DNA of 64,000 nucleotides from Butyrivibrio sp. (GTDB lineage: Bacteria; Bacillota; Clostridia; Lachnospirales; Lachnospiraceae). Position 1 is the stretch's first letter. The number at the start of each line of letters is the position of its first letter. The DNA lies in contig JAFSQI010000001.1 of assembly GCA_017446685.1 (NCBI GenBank), positions 1-64,000 of the forward strand, read 5' to 3'. The notes under the pieces are model-generated. The model did not search any database, was not told where the DNA came from, and saw only the letters and a program-made list of their open reading frames with translations. Shown piece after piece: positions 45,861 through 54,500 of the stretch. The translations under genes and the position numbers were made by a program.

Positions 45861-45887
45861 CAAATATCGATATATAGATTATAATTA
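45841..45887 (+). promoter_or_regulatory. Recurrent promoter-like module, copy B
   Basis: ATGACA (45857-45862) and TATAAT (45880-45885) are exactly 17 nt apart. The segment resembles copies A (42238-42280) and C (43921-43960). It points toward the polysaccharide cluster. Confidence 0.45.
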
Positions 45888-46118
45888 TTTATAAGAACAA
45901 GTGAATGAGTAAGACAATACTAATTGGTTCAGGAAATTATAATTGTTGCATTGTTCATATTAACAGGCATCAATGTTTGGAGGGGATCACATTGGCAGTG
46001 CAGATGTCTAGAGTTTTCACAAGGGAGTAGGCGTGATCGTTAGTGCTGCATGCTCCATTGGGTGTTCATAGCATGTTAATAGTACTTGGTACAGATGTAA
46101 AGGAGAAACGGTAAGTAG

Positions 46119-46241
46119 CGCCAGAGGGGAAAACTAGTGGAAGATGCAGGATATGTAGAAAGTAGCGTTGATAGCTTTACGAGCATGGTAATACATCGAG
46201 GTAAGAAGGAAGTAATAAGTTTTACAGCGGTCAAAAACTGA
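46119..46241 (+). pseudogene. Decayed coding fragment
   Basis: A 40-codon frame with no start codon, flanked by TAG and TGA, contains KLVEDAGYVESSVDSFTSM and VIHRGKKEVISFTAV. The composition is protein-like. It is probably the remains of an inactivated gene of unknown family. Confidence 0.4.
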
Positions 46242-46309
46242 CGCAGCAAGCGACAATAGGCAAAAGCATATGTCGTTTACTATAAAAAAACAATGAGGTT
46301 ATGTGAAGT

Positions 46310-46417
46310 TTGGATGAATTGTCAAAAAATAACTTCGATCATGGCAACAAGATGAGGATAAACTTTGTAAGAAAAACGTTAAGAGGTATTGCTGAGAATT
46401 TACTTGACGAGGAGTGA
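46310..46417 (+). pseudogene. Short coding fragment or small gene
   Basis: A TTG-initiated frame of 35 codons (MDELSKNNF..., ending RGIAENLLDEE) stops at TGA 46415. An ATG three codons earlier is followed directly by TGA, as at 45470. It may be a real small protein, but more likely it is a remnant. Confidence 0.35.
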
Positions 46418-46570
46418 GCAGCAAATTCTTGGCAAGTAAAAGTCGAATATATGACAGCATAATGAGAAGCTTATGTTAACAGTAGCTGACACTAATGTAA
46501 GAGATTCCTTGGAAATGAGGTCATAGTTAATTAAGGTAAGTATTATCAATTTAAAAATGATGAGGGGATA

Positions 46571-47470
46571 ATGGATAATAGGACTAAAATCTGTGCTGTT
46601 GTGGTTACATATAATAGAAAAGAGAAGCTTAAAAGGTGCATAAAATGTCTCTTAGAGCAGCGTGATGTTTCTTGCAATATTATAATCGTTGATAATGCCA
46701 GTTCTGATGGTACCAAAGAAATGATAATGGATTTTTTTTCCAAAGAGGGAATATTTTACTATAATACAGGAACCAACTTGGGAGGGGCAGGCGGATTTGA
46801 ATATGGAGTTAGGGAGGCTATATTAAAAGGATATAAATATATATGGATCATGGATGATGATACATGGCCAGATAAGAATGCATTAAAAGAGTTGTTTGTG
46901 GCAGATAAAGAGTTGAACGGTAATTGGGGCTTTTTATCTAGTATAGCGTATTGGACCGATGGAACTTTATGCAAGGCAAATATACAAAAAAAGGGATTAT
47001 TTAAATTTGCTAAAAAAAATGATTATCAAAGTAAAATTTGTAGGGTGCAATTTGCATCATTTGTTTCATTGTTAGTAAAAAGAGATGTTGTGTGTGAAAT
47101 CGGTCTTCCTATAGGAGAATACTTTATATGGACAGATGATTATGAGTATACTGGAAGAATAAGTAAAGACTATCCCGGTTATATGGTTTGTTCAAGTAAA
47201 GTCATACATGCAATGAACACACATATGAAGGCAAGCATTATAAAGGACGATATTTCAAGAGCGGAAAGATATAAATACTTATTTAGAAATGATGTGCATT
47301 GTTATAGGCAGTATGGGATAGCAGGGTGGTTGTATATTATTCTTAAGGATGTTTATATGGTAGTTAATGTAATTTTGAATTCTTCAGATAAAAAAAATAG
47401 ATTAAGTATTATAGTAAATGGTTTTATAAGAGGATGCTTGTTTTCTCCTAAAGTGAATTATGTTAAATAG
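46571..47470 (+). CDS. GT2 glycosyltransferase, galactofuranosyltransferase-like
   Basis: The 299-aa cytosolic enzyme has a GT-A fold with AVVVTYNRKEKLKRC, DNASSDGT and the metal-binding WIMDDDTWP. The NTGTNLGGAGGFEYGVREA stretch is typical of the GlfT2/rhamnosyltransferase-like GT2 group. GAGGGG precedes ATG at 46571. It is the first of six same-strand genes (to 53069) that form a surface polysaccharide cluster, richer in A and T than its surroundings. Confidence 0.9.
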   Translation: MDNRTKICAVVVTYNRKEKLKRCIKCLLEQRDVSCNIIIVDNASSDGTKEMIMDFFSKEGIFYYNTGTNLGGAGGFEYGVREAILKGYKYIWIMDDDTWPDKNALKELFVADKELNGNWGFLSSIAYWTDGTLCKANIQKKGLFKFAKKNDYQSKICRVQFASFVSLLVKRDVVCEIGLPIGEYFIWTDDYEYTGRISKDYPGYMVCSSKVIHAMNTHMKASIIKDDISRAERYKYLFRNDVHCYRQYGIAGWLYIILKDVYMVVNVILNSSDKKNRLSIIVNGFIRGCLFSPKVNYVK

Positions 47471-47523
47471 ACAGTTTATTGGCTTTTGCTAAAGTAAAGA
47501 AGAAATTATTATAAAGGGAAACG

Positions 47524-48309
47524 ATGGAACTGGTTAGTATAGTAACCGTTGTAAAAGATGCTGAAAAAACACTTAAGACGACTATCGGCTCTATTTTGAG
47601 TCAAACTTATCATGAAATTGAATGCATTTTTATTGATGGTCAATCACGCGATTTGACAAATGAAATTATTGAAGAATATAGAGAACTTTTAGAAAATAGA
47701 GATATTCGAGTCATACATATTGTAGAGCCTGATGAAGGAATTTATGATGCGATGAATAAGGCTATTAAGTATGTACATGGCGAATGGGTTTTATTCCTTA
47801 ATGCAAATGATTGGTTATGTGACGAATATGTATTAGAAAATGTGTTTACAGGAAATGGTTTTGATGGAGTTGACTGTTTGTATGGAGATTCAATAAATAT
47901 TTTGGATGGTATAGGGTTTGAAAGAAAAGCTATGCCTATGGAAAGCATTTTTTATAGAGTGCCATTTATTTATCAAGCACTTTTTTTAAGGAGTAACATT
48001 ATAAAAAAATATAAATTCGATTGTGACTGGAAACTAGCAGCAGATTATGATCAGATTTTACGAATGTATTTGGATAATGTTCACTTTGAACACATTGATA
48101 TTAAAATTGCAAACTTTGATTTAAGTGGTGTTTCACAGAGACATAGTTTTGAATATGCTTTAGAAAGGGAAAAAATACAAAAAAAGTACAATGCTGCGTC
48201 AAAAAGACGATTTAGGAGATACTTACGAACTGCGATGGTGATTCTTATAAAAGAAAATAAAAGTTTTTACAAGACATATATAAGAGTGAAGAATATTTTA
48301 AATCATTAG
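47524..48309 (+). CDS. GT2 glycosyltransferase (WcaE-like group)
   Basis: This 261-aa enzyme begins ELVSIVTVVKDAEKTLKTT and carries IDGQSRDLT and GIYDAMNKAIKYVHGEWVLF. The usual metal-binding Asp pair after FLN is NAND in this protein, so the motif is altered (Asn-Ala-Asn-Asp). The fold and the PDEGIYDAMNK signature are those of colanic-acid WcaE-like transferases. It follows the first transferase by 53 nt. Confidence 0.88.
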   Translation: MELVSIVTVVKDAEKTLKTTIGSILSQTYHEIECIFIDGQSRDLTNEIIEEYRELLENRDIRVIHIVEPDEGIYDAMNKAIKYVHGEWVLFLNANDWLCDEYVLENVFTGNGFDGVDCLYGDSINILDGIGFERKAMPMESIFYRVPFIYQALFLRSNIIKKYKFDCDWKLAADYDQILRMYLDNVHFEHIDIKIANFDLSGVSQRHSFEYALEREKIQKKYNAASKRRFRRYLRTAMVILIKENKSFYKTYIRVKNILNH

Positions 48310-48323
48310 GAAAGTAATAAGTG

Positions 48324-49235
48324 ATGGATATTGCAATTACAATTTTCGTATATAATCGAATTTCGACATTGACAAAAATGCTAGAATCGCTTAGGCATTG
48401 TAGAGGTTTAGAAAAACATGATATTTTTTTCTTTTCTGATGGCTATAAGGACAAAACTGATGCTATTAAGGTTGGTAGAGTTAGAGAAATAATTCATTCT
48501 TTTTTGGATAATGAATTGAAAAAAAAGGGAACGATAATAGAACGTACAGAAAATTTAGGGTTGGCTAGGTCAGTTATTTCTGGGGTTGGTGAAGTTCTAG
48601 AGCAATATGACGCAATTATTTGTATAGAAGATGATCTTATTTTTAGTGAGGATTTTCTTGAATATATGGATAGTGCACTTGAAAAATTTAAAGATGATAA
48701 CAGAGTATGGGCTATTTCAGGGTATTGCCAGAAATTGAACTGTTTAGATGATATAAATGCCAATAGTTTTATTTCATACAGAAGTTCAAGTTGGGGATGG
48801 GGATCTTGGAAAGAAAGATGGAATAATGTGGATTGGGATGTGACTGATTATGCTAAGTTTGAGAAGTCTTCAGAATTGAGAAAATCTTTTGGAAAATGGG
48901 GGAAGGATATGCCTTATTTGTTAGATCTACAAATGAGGAAAGTGATTGATTCATGGGCAATACGATGGTGTTATTCTCAATGGAAAAAAAATATGTTTAC
49001 TGTATTTCCTACAGAAACGAGAGTTAAGAATATCGGAGAAGCTAACGAAGCTACACATACAAAGAAATTAGGAAAACAGCAATTTTTAGCAAAAGATCAT
49101 AAAAAAATAGAGAAATATGATCTACTTTTAGATGAAAGAATCATGGATGAGTTTAGTAAATATTGTCATGTTTCTGTTTGGAAAGTAAAAATTAAATGTT
49201 TTCTAGCAGATTATTTAAATATATATTTACGGTAA
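48324..49235 (+). CDS. GT2-type sugar transferase
   Basis: The 303-aa protein begins DIAITIFVYNRISTLTKML and has ICIEDDLIFSEDFLEYM with the metal-binding Asp pair. The tryptophan-rich SSWGWGSWKERW is typical of a GT2 subgroup found in polysaccharide clusters. GTG at 48321 is also in frame; AGGAAAG (48309-48315) fits both. It starts 14 nt after the preceding gene. Confidence 0.87.
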   Translation: MDIAITIFVYNRISTLTKMLESLRHCRGLEKHDIFFFSDGYKDKTDAIKVGRVREIIHSFLDNELKKKGTIIERTENLGLARSVISGVGEVLEQYDAIICIEDDLIFSEDFLEYMDSALEKFKDDNRVWAISGYCQKLNCLDDINANSFISYRSSSWGWGSWKERWNNVDWDVTDYAKFEKSSELRKSFGKWGKDMPYLLDLQMRKVIDSWAIRWCYSQWKKNMFTVFPTETRVKNIGEANEATHTKKLGKQQFLAKDHKKIEKYDLLLDERIMDEFSKYCHVSVWKVKIKCFLADYLNIYLR

Positions 49236-49260
49236 AAGTAATTATAAAAAAGGAATTGCA

Positions 49261-50376
49261 ATGAAAGTATTATTTATTTCTCATCATACGGATTTATATG
49301 GAGCGAATCGTTCATTGATTGAATTGGCTGAAGATATGATTAAAAGGTATGGTGTAGAGGTGCATATAATTTGCCCAAACAAAGGCAGATTTTATACCGA
49401 AGCAGTAGCTATTGGTGCGCATGTCAGATGTTTTAATTATTTTACATGGCAAAGTAGAAGATTTTTTTTGTTGAAATATGTTTTACGAGTATTAATGAAT
49501 CCGTTGTTGTTGAAGAGAATAAACAGATACGTTGCTTCCATTTCCCCTGACATAATTCATAGCAATTCAAGCGTCACCGATCTCGGGGCGGTACTAGCTC
49601 AAAAGAATAGATTACCATTTGTTTGGCATATTAGAGAATTTGGAAAAGAACACTATAAATTTAGATATCTAATAAAACAAACTAGTGTGAAGAATTACTA
49701 TGAGAAAGCTGATAGAATTATTGCGGTATCAGATGAATTAAAGGAAAATTATTTAGGAAAATATCCGAATTTGTATATTACAACTATTTATGATGGAGTT
49801 AAGCCTATCACAGTAAAATGGGAAAAGCATAAGACCATAAATTTTTGTATTGTGGGAAATATTTGTGATAATAAAGGACAATTGGATGTTTTAAAAGCTT
49901 TAAGTATTTTGATTGGAAAAGGCAAAAAAGATATTTCATTGCATATTATAGGTGATGGGGAAAAGAAATATATAAGAAAAGTTGACAAATATATTAAAGA
50001 AAAAAAATTAGAGAAATACACAGTGTTACATGGTTATTCTAACAATATTGCTGATGTTTTAAGAAATATGGATGTAGGAATAATGGCATCAAAATATGAA
50101 GCATTTGGACGTGTTACAGTAGAATACATGTATGCTGGTTTAGGTGTTATTGCATCATATGAAGGTGGAACAAAAGAGATAGTTGGAAAAAGAGCATTGT
50201 TATATAAGCCGGGGGATATCGATAAGCTGGCAGCTTTGATGGAATATTGTATTGAAAATAAGCAATTAGTGAGAGAGTGTGGTCAGAAGATGCGGCTAGA
50301 AGCTGAAATGAGATTTAATCAGTTAATAAATACGGATAAAATCATGAGAATTTACGCTGATTTGGGAGTTAAGTGA
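49261..50376 (+). CDS. GT4/GT1 family glycosyltransferase
   Basis: The 371-aa protein has the GT-B layout: an N-terminal acceptor domain (KVLFISHHTDLYGANRSLIE) and a C-terminal donor domain with FCIVGNICDNKGQLDVLKA, IIGDGE and the E-x7-E type EAFGRVTVEYMYAGLGVIA. It is a retaining transferase using a nucleotide sugar. Adjacent to other transferases and the Wzy-like gene. Confidence 0.92.
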   Translation: MKVLFISHHTDLYGANRSLIELAEDMIKRYGVEVHIICPNKGRFYTEAVAIGAHVRCFNYFTWQSRRFFLLKYVLRVLMNPLLLKRINRYVASISPDIIHSNSSVTDLGAVLAQKNRLPFVWHIREFGKEHYKFRYLIKQTSVKNYYEKADRIIAVSDELKENYLGKYPNLYITTIYDGVKPITVKWEKHKTINFCIVGNICDNKGQLDVLKALSILIGKGKKDISLHIIGDGEKKYIRKVDKYIKEKKLEKYTVLHGYSNNIADVLRNMDVGIMASKYEAFGRVTVEYMYAGLGVIASYEGGTKEIVGKRALLYKPGDIDKLAALMEYCIENKQLVRECGQKMRLEAEMRFNQLINTDKIMRIYADLGVK

Positions 50377-50413
50377 TGCTCATAAATATAAAAGATATGA
50401 ATGGAATAATGAT

Positions 50414-51598
50414 ATGTTGAAAAACAGAGAAGAGTTTGGAAAGTATTTCATTTATCTAATATTCATCTTGTGGTTCGGAAGCGAGATACTAATAAATACT
50501 ACAATGACTAAAGTGTTGTTTTGGGATGTTGATGCTTTTGATGAAGTAATGGCTATTATAGTATTTGTTTTACTACTTATACAAATTGCATTTTTTCAAA
50601 AGTATACAAAAAGTGAAATGATAATTATTTTTTTGATTTCAGTACTTGTAGCATTTGCTGTAATTAATGCTTCAAATAATAGTTTGATGTCAACATGGCT
50701 GTTTGTTATTGCCTCTAAATATATAGATTTTGATAGAATAATGCTTTGCGCCTATATAATGTTGATTGTGTTGAGCTTAGCTGTGATTTATTTATTTTTT
50801 AATGGATACATTAATGAAGTAGTTGTGTACAGAGGACAGTATTTGCGACATTCTTGGGGATTTATACATCCGAATACGCTAGGAGTAAGAGTTTTTCAAA
50901 TAGTTATAACGCACTTTTATCTTAGGCGAAATAAACTTAATGTTTTTGATTATAGTTTGATAATCATCATGGTATTTTTTTTATATAAAATACCTAATTG
51001 TCAGACGGCATGCTTAGCATTACTTGTTTTTATGATACTGTTAATTATTAAACGTTTCTTTGAAATGTTTGAAAATGGAATTACTATTTTTTCAAAAGCA
51101 GTAATTTTATTGGCGATTTTGGCAAATTTGTTAAGTGTGTTAATTTCTATAATAGGAGTTGAGCATAATAGGATACTAATGGAGTTAGATAGGTTTATGT
51201 CAAGCCGTTTTTCTTTGTGCCATAAAGTGTACCTTCATTATGGAATAACTTTTCTTGGTCAGAATTTGAATCTAAATAGAATTGTAATGAAACATAAAAT
51301 AATAAAATATTATTTAGACATGGCTTATATGGCAATGCTTTTGAGATATGGGGTGTTAGTTTATTTTGTTTTCTCCGCATTATTCATAGCAACTATGATT
51401 GTAGTTTATCGGAATAAGCAATATATGCTAATTGTTATACTAGGGACTTATGCCATCTATGGTATTATGGAGAATACTTTTTTTTCGATGACAGGAAATG
51501 TTTTTTTACTTACAATGACTTTAGTAGTGTTTAAAGATATTACTTTTAATAATGAAGATACTATCAGTAATGTAAGATATAGAATTGCAATTAAATAG
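50414..51598 (+). CDS. Wzy-like polysaccharide polymerase
   Basis: This 394-aa protein has about ten membrane segments and little else that is conserved, which is usual for Wzy. RGQYLRHSWGFIHPNTLGVRVFQ and the loop before the last segments are the parts shared with EpsG/Wzy-type polymerases. It is identified mainly by position between transferases and the flippase. GC content is visibly lower than in flanking genes. Confidence 0.75.
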   Translation: MLKNREEFGKYFIYLIFILWFGSEILINTTMTKVLFWDVDAFDEVMAIIVFVLLLIQIAFFQKYTKSEMIIIFLISVLVAFAVINASNNSLMSTWLFVIASKYIDFDRIMLCAYIMLIVLSLAVIYLFFNGYINEVVVYRGQYLRHSWGFIHPNTLGVRVFQIVITHFYLRRNKLNVFDYSLIIIMVFFLYKIPNCQTACLALLVFMILLIIKRFFEMFENGITIFSKAVILLAILANLLSVLISIIGVEHNRILMELDRFMSSRFSLCHKVYLHYGITFLGQNLNLNRIVMKHKIIKYYLDMAYMAMLLRYGVLVYFVFSALFIATMIVVYRNKQYMLIVILGTYAIYGIMENTFFSMTGNVFLLTMTLVVFKDITFNNEDTISNVRYRIAIK

Positions 51599-51620
51599 TT
51601 TTATAAAGAAAAAGAAAAAA

Positions 51621-53069
51621 ATGGCAGATCAAAGCATAAAAAGAAATTTTGCATATAATTCTATATATCAAATATCTAATATTATAATTCCATTAATAAC
51701 TGTTCCTTATCTATCAAGAACGCTTTTGGCTGAGGGGGTAGGAGAATTCTCTTATGCTTATTCTGTGGCATATTATTTCTATATGTTTATTCGATTGGGA
51801 TTACATAATTATGGGAATAGAGAGATTGCGTATGTTAAGAATGATGAAATGCTATTATCTAAAACTTTTTTAGAAATATATGCATTTCAATTTTTTATGG
51901 GATTACTAATATCGGTTTTATATATTATTTACATAGTATTTATTTCAACCAATAAGCTTATTTCTATTCTGTTTTTACCATTTGTCATTTCTGGTGGGGT
52001 GGACTTGACATGGGTATTATCAGGGCTTGAAGAGTTTAAGGCTATTACAATTAGGGATGTTACGGTAAAAATTGCATCAACTATTTTTGTCTTTGTGTTT
52101 GTGAAAGATAAAAATGATGTTTGGAAATATGCCTTGATATATAGCATGGGCTTTTTTTTAAGTCAGGTTATGGTTGCTCCAATAATTTTTCATAAGATAA
52201 GCTTAATCAAGCCAAAACTTCAAAATATAGCTTCTCATATAAAACCTAATCTCGCGCTTTTCTTGCCAACAATTGCTGTAAGTATATACAAATTTATGGA
52301 TAGGATAATGCTTGGTTTTATGTCGGGGGAAGAAGAATTAGGGTATTATCATAGTAGCGAAAATATAATAATGGTTCCTTTGGCAATATCAACAGCATTA
52401 GGAACAGTAATGATGCCAAGGGTGTCTAATATGTTATCGAGAGGCGAACGAGATGCGGTTGAAAGAATGCTGGATAAGTCAATAATATTTGTTATGTTCG
52501 CGTCTACGTCTGTTTCTATGGGAATTATGTCAGTTTCAAAAGAGTTTGTTCCAATATTTTTTGGAAGTGGTTTTGATAAATGTATACTTATTTTCAAGAT
52601 TATACTTCCAAGTTGTATCTTTCTTGCTTTTGCAAATGTAATTAGAACACAAATTCTAATCCCTCAAAAAAAAGACGGGATTTATACAATATCTCTACTT
52701 ATAGGTGCAGTAATGAATTTGGGACTGAATTTACTTTTGATACCCAGAATGGCTGCTGTTGGAGCATCTATTGGTACACTTGTTACTGAAATAACAGTTT
52801 GTGTTATTCAAGCAGTTAGCGTACTAAAAGAAGGAAATATTATTAAGAACTCAATTCGTTCATTGCCGTTTATTTTTGCGGGATGTTTGATGTATTTGGT
52901 TTTTGAAAACTATAAAATTACTATTACGGATAATTTAGTTGTTGCCTTGTTGCTTAAGATAGTATTAAGTGGCAGTTTTTATTGTATTGTTTTAGGAGTG
53001 TTTTTGGTGATGTGGTGGTTGTTTGGAAAAAGCATATATCGAGTGAAGTCTAAAAACAATCATCTTTAG
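51621..53069 (+). CDS. Wzx-like flippase (MOP superfamily)
   Basis: The 482-aa protein has about fourteen membrane segments and the RfbX opening NFAYNSIYQISNIIIPLITV then PYLSRTL. It moves lipid-linked repeat units across the membrane. ATG at 51621 gives the usual N-terminus; a TTG at 51585 would overlap the polymerase gene. The last codons and the TAG stop (53067-53069) lie inside copy 2 of the 74-bp repeat, so the native C-terminus may have been replaced. Confidence 0.9.
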   Translation: MADQSIKRNFAYNSIYQISNIIIPLITVPYLSRTLLAEGVGEFSYAYSVAYYFYMFIRLGLHNYGNREIAYVKNDEMLLSKTFLEIYAFQFFMGLLISVLYIIYIVFISTNKLISILFLPFVISGGVDLTWVLSGLEEFKAITIRDVTVKIASTIFVFVFVKDKNDVWKYALIYSMGFFLSQVMVAPIIFHKISLIKPKLQNIASHIKPNLALFLPTIAVSIYKFMDRIMLGFMSGEEELGYYHSSENIIMVPLAISTALGTVMMPRVSNMLSRGERDAVERMLDKSIIFVMFASTSVSMGIMSVSKEFVPIFFGSGFDKCILIFKIILPSCIFLAFANVIRTQILIPQKKDGIYTISLLIGAVMNLGLNLLLIPRMAAVGASIGTLVTEITVCVIQAVSVLKEGNIIKNSIRSLPFIFAGCLMYLVFENYKITITDNLVVALLLKIVLSGSFYCIVLGVFLVMWWLFGKSIYRVKSKNNHL

Positions 53070-53133
53070 ATGAAAGCGTATCTGACGAAGCCAGATTCTT
53101 GCGGGCGATTTCCGCTTTTGACCGCAAGAAGTC
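53060..53133. repeat. 74-bp three-hairpin dispersed repeat, copy 2
   Basis: Same orientation as 51-124, with four mismatches in 74. Two of them weaken the middle and last hairpins (ATCTGAC/GCCAGAT, GCGGG/ACCGC). The copy starts within the flippase gene and supplies its stop codon. It marks the boundary between the polysaccharide cluster and a decayed interval. Confidence 0.75.
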
Positions 53134-53543
53134 CATACTTTTCTTGTAATAGAAAACAACGTCTAATACAAGCAGCAGATGTGGAGTGAGATGTTTTACC
53201 GCTAAGGTTTGGTGAAAAGATGAGATGAAACAAGACTGGAAATAAGGTGGAACTAACATGGCAGAACGGAAAATGTGATAGACAAATTCTCGGATGAAGA
53301 AAGACAATACTGAGACACTTATGTGGAGACTTTAGAGGATTTTAAAGTAGTGGCAGAAGATGCCCATGAGCTAGTTTTGTTGTACAAAAATCATCAAGGA
53401 GATGATACAGGCTAAGTAGTTAAGAAAAGTAGGACGTCAGGCATTTATGTTCGCAAAAAAATTGCTGAAAACTGAATAGGAACAAGGAAGCAAAGTAACA
53501 TTTGCCCTTCCACAAGTTGACAATGAATTATCACGGTGCTATT
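53134..53543. other. Decayed interval between the polysaccharide cluster and suf
   Basis: No intact gene is present. It contains the pseudogene at 53258-53415 and, in the same frame, a further open piece to a TGA near 53478 (RTSGIYVRKKIAEN). Confidence 0.5.
53258..53415 (+). pseudogene. Frameshifted small gene of unknown family
   Basis: AAGGTGG precedes ATG at 53258 and the frame reads MAERKM then stops. Shifting one base in the A4 run restores NVIDKFSDEERQY, then an in-frame TGA, then DTYVETLEDFKVVAEDAHE and LVLLYKNHQGDDTG before TAA. Two lesions in a well-composed acidic helical protein indicate a decayed gene rather than chance. Confidence 0.5.
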
Positions 53544-53579
53544 CTATTCCTACTTACTTACTAGGAATAGATTTTTTTT
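53544..53579 (+). terminator. Intrinsic terminator before the suf operon
   Basis: CTATTCCTA (53544-53552) pairs with TAGGAATAG (53562-53570), followed by ATTTTTTTT. Confidence 0.85.
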
Positions 53580-53649
53580 GACGCAATTTTGTGATTGAGC
53601 AGAGATTATAACATAAGTTTAATTATATGTAGTAGAAAGGGAAAATAAA

Positions 53650-54402
53650 ATGTCAGAACAGTCTTTATTACAGGTCAAGGATTTATCAGTATCAATAGAC
53701 AACGAACTTCCTATATTACACAACATAAATCTGGATATCAAACCCGGTGAGACACATGTACTCATGGGACCTAACGGTGCAGGAAAGTCAACGCTTGGCT
53801 TTACGCTCATGGGAAATCCGCATTACAACGTAACTGACGGAAAAATAATATTCGAGGGACAGGACATCACAGATTTATCAACTGACAAGAGAGCCAAAGC
53901 AGGTATGTTCCTTTCCTTCCAGAATCCGTATGAAGTTCCCGGAATTTCACTTAGCAGTTTCATTAGAAATGCTTATCATGCACAGACAGGAGCACCTGTT
54001 AAACTTCTTGCTTTCCAGAAGCAGTTAAAGGCAGCGATGGAGATTCTTTCCATGGACGAATCATATGCTGACAGAGATCTTAACGTTGGATTCTCCGGTG
54101 GTGAGAAAAAGAAGGCAGAAATCCTTCAGCTTCTTATGCTCAGCCCTAAATTTGCGATACTTGACGAAACAGATTCAGGTCTTGACGTTGACGCAGTAAG
54201 AACTGTTTCCAAGGGTGTTGAAGAATATCAGAAGAAAAAAGACGGAGCTCTTCTTATAATTACACACAGCACCAAGATTTTGGAATCACTTCATGTAGAT
54301 TACACACATGTGCTTGTAAAAGGAAATATTGTTCATACAGGTGATGGCACTTTGGTTGAAGAGATTAACGAAAAAGGATTCGAGAGATTTATCCAGGATT
54401 GA
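53650..54402 (+). CDS. sufC: Fe-S assembly ATPase SufC
   Basis: This 250-aa soluble ABC-type ATPase has Walker A GPNGAGKST, the signature FSGGEKKKAEILQ and Walker B FAILDETDSGLDVD. SufC drives conformational change in the SufBCD scaffold that builds Fe-S clusters. It is the first gene of a five-gene operon. AGAAAGGG precedes ATG at 53650. A 98-nt gap separates it from sufB. Confidence 0.97.
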   Translation: MSEQSLLQVKDLSVSIDNELPILHNINLDIKPGETHVLMGPNGAGKSTLGFTLMGNPHYNVTDGKIIFEGQDITDLSTDKRAKAGMFLSFQNPYEVPGISLSSFIRNAYHAQTGAPVKLLAFQKQLKAAMEILSMDESYADRDLNVGFSGGEKKKAEILQLLMLSPKFAILDETDSGLDVDAVRTVSKGVEEYQKKKDGALLIITHSTKILESLHVDYTHVLVKGNIVHTGDGTLVEEINEKGFERFIQD

Positions 54403-54500
54403 AGCACTGATATTTCAGTTCACATCGATAATATGCGAATCTGTTGAGGGATGAGCATAAAACGAGTGGACGTACATGATACGAGAGTGAGCGGTAAATT

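Larger units (their letters stand above)
45345..46570. other. 1.2-kb interval of decayed coding DNA
   Basis: No intact gene longer than 40 codons is present. Several protein-like frames are broken by stops or shifts (45470-45860, 46119-46241, 46310-46417), and a TTG-initiated frame with GGAGGGG at about 45978-46030 stops after 12 codons. Promoter module B lies at 45857-45885. Confidence 0.6.
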
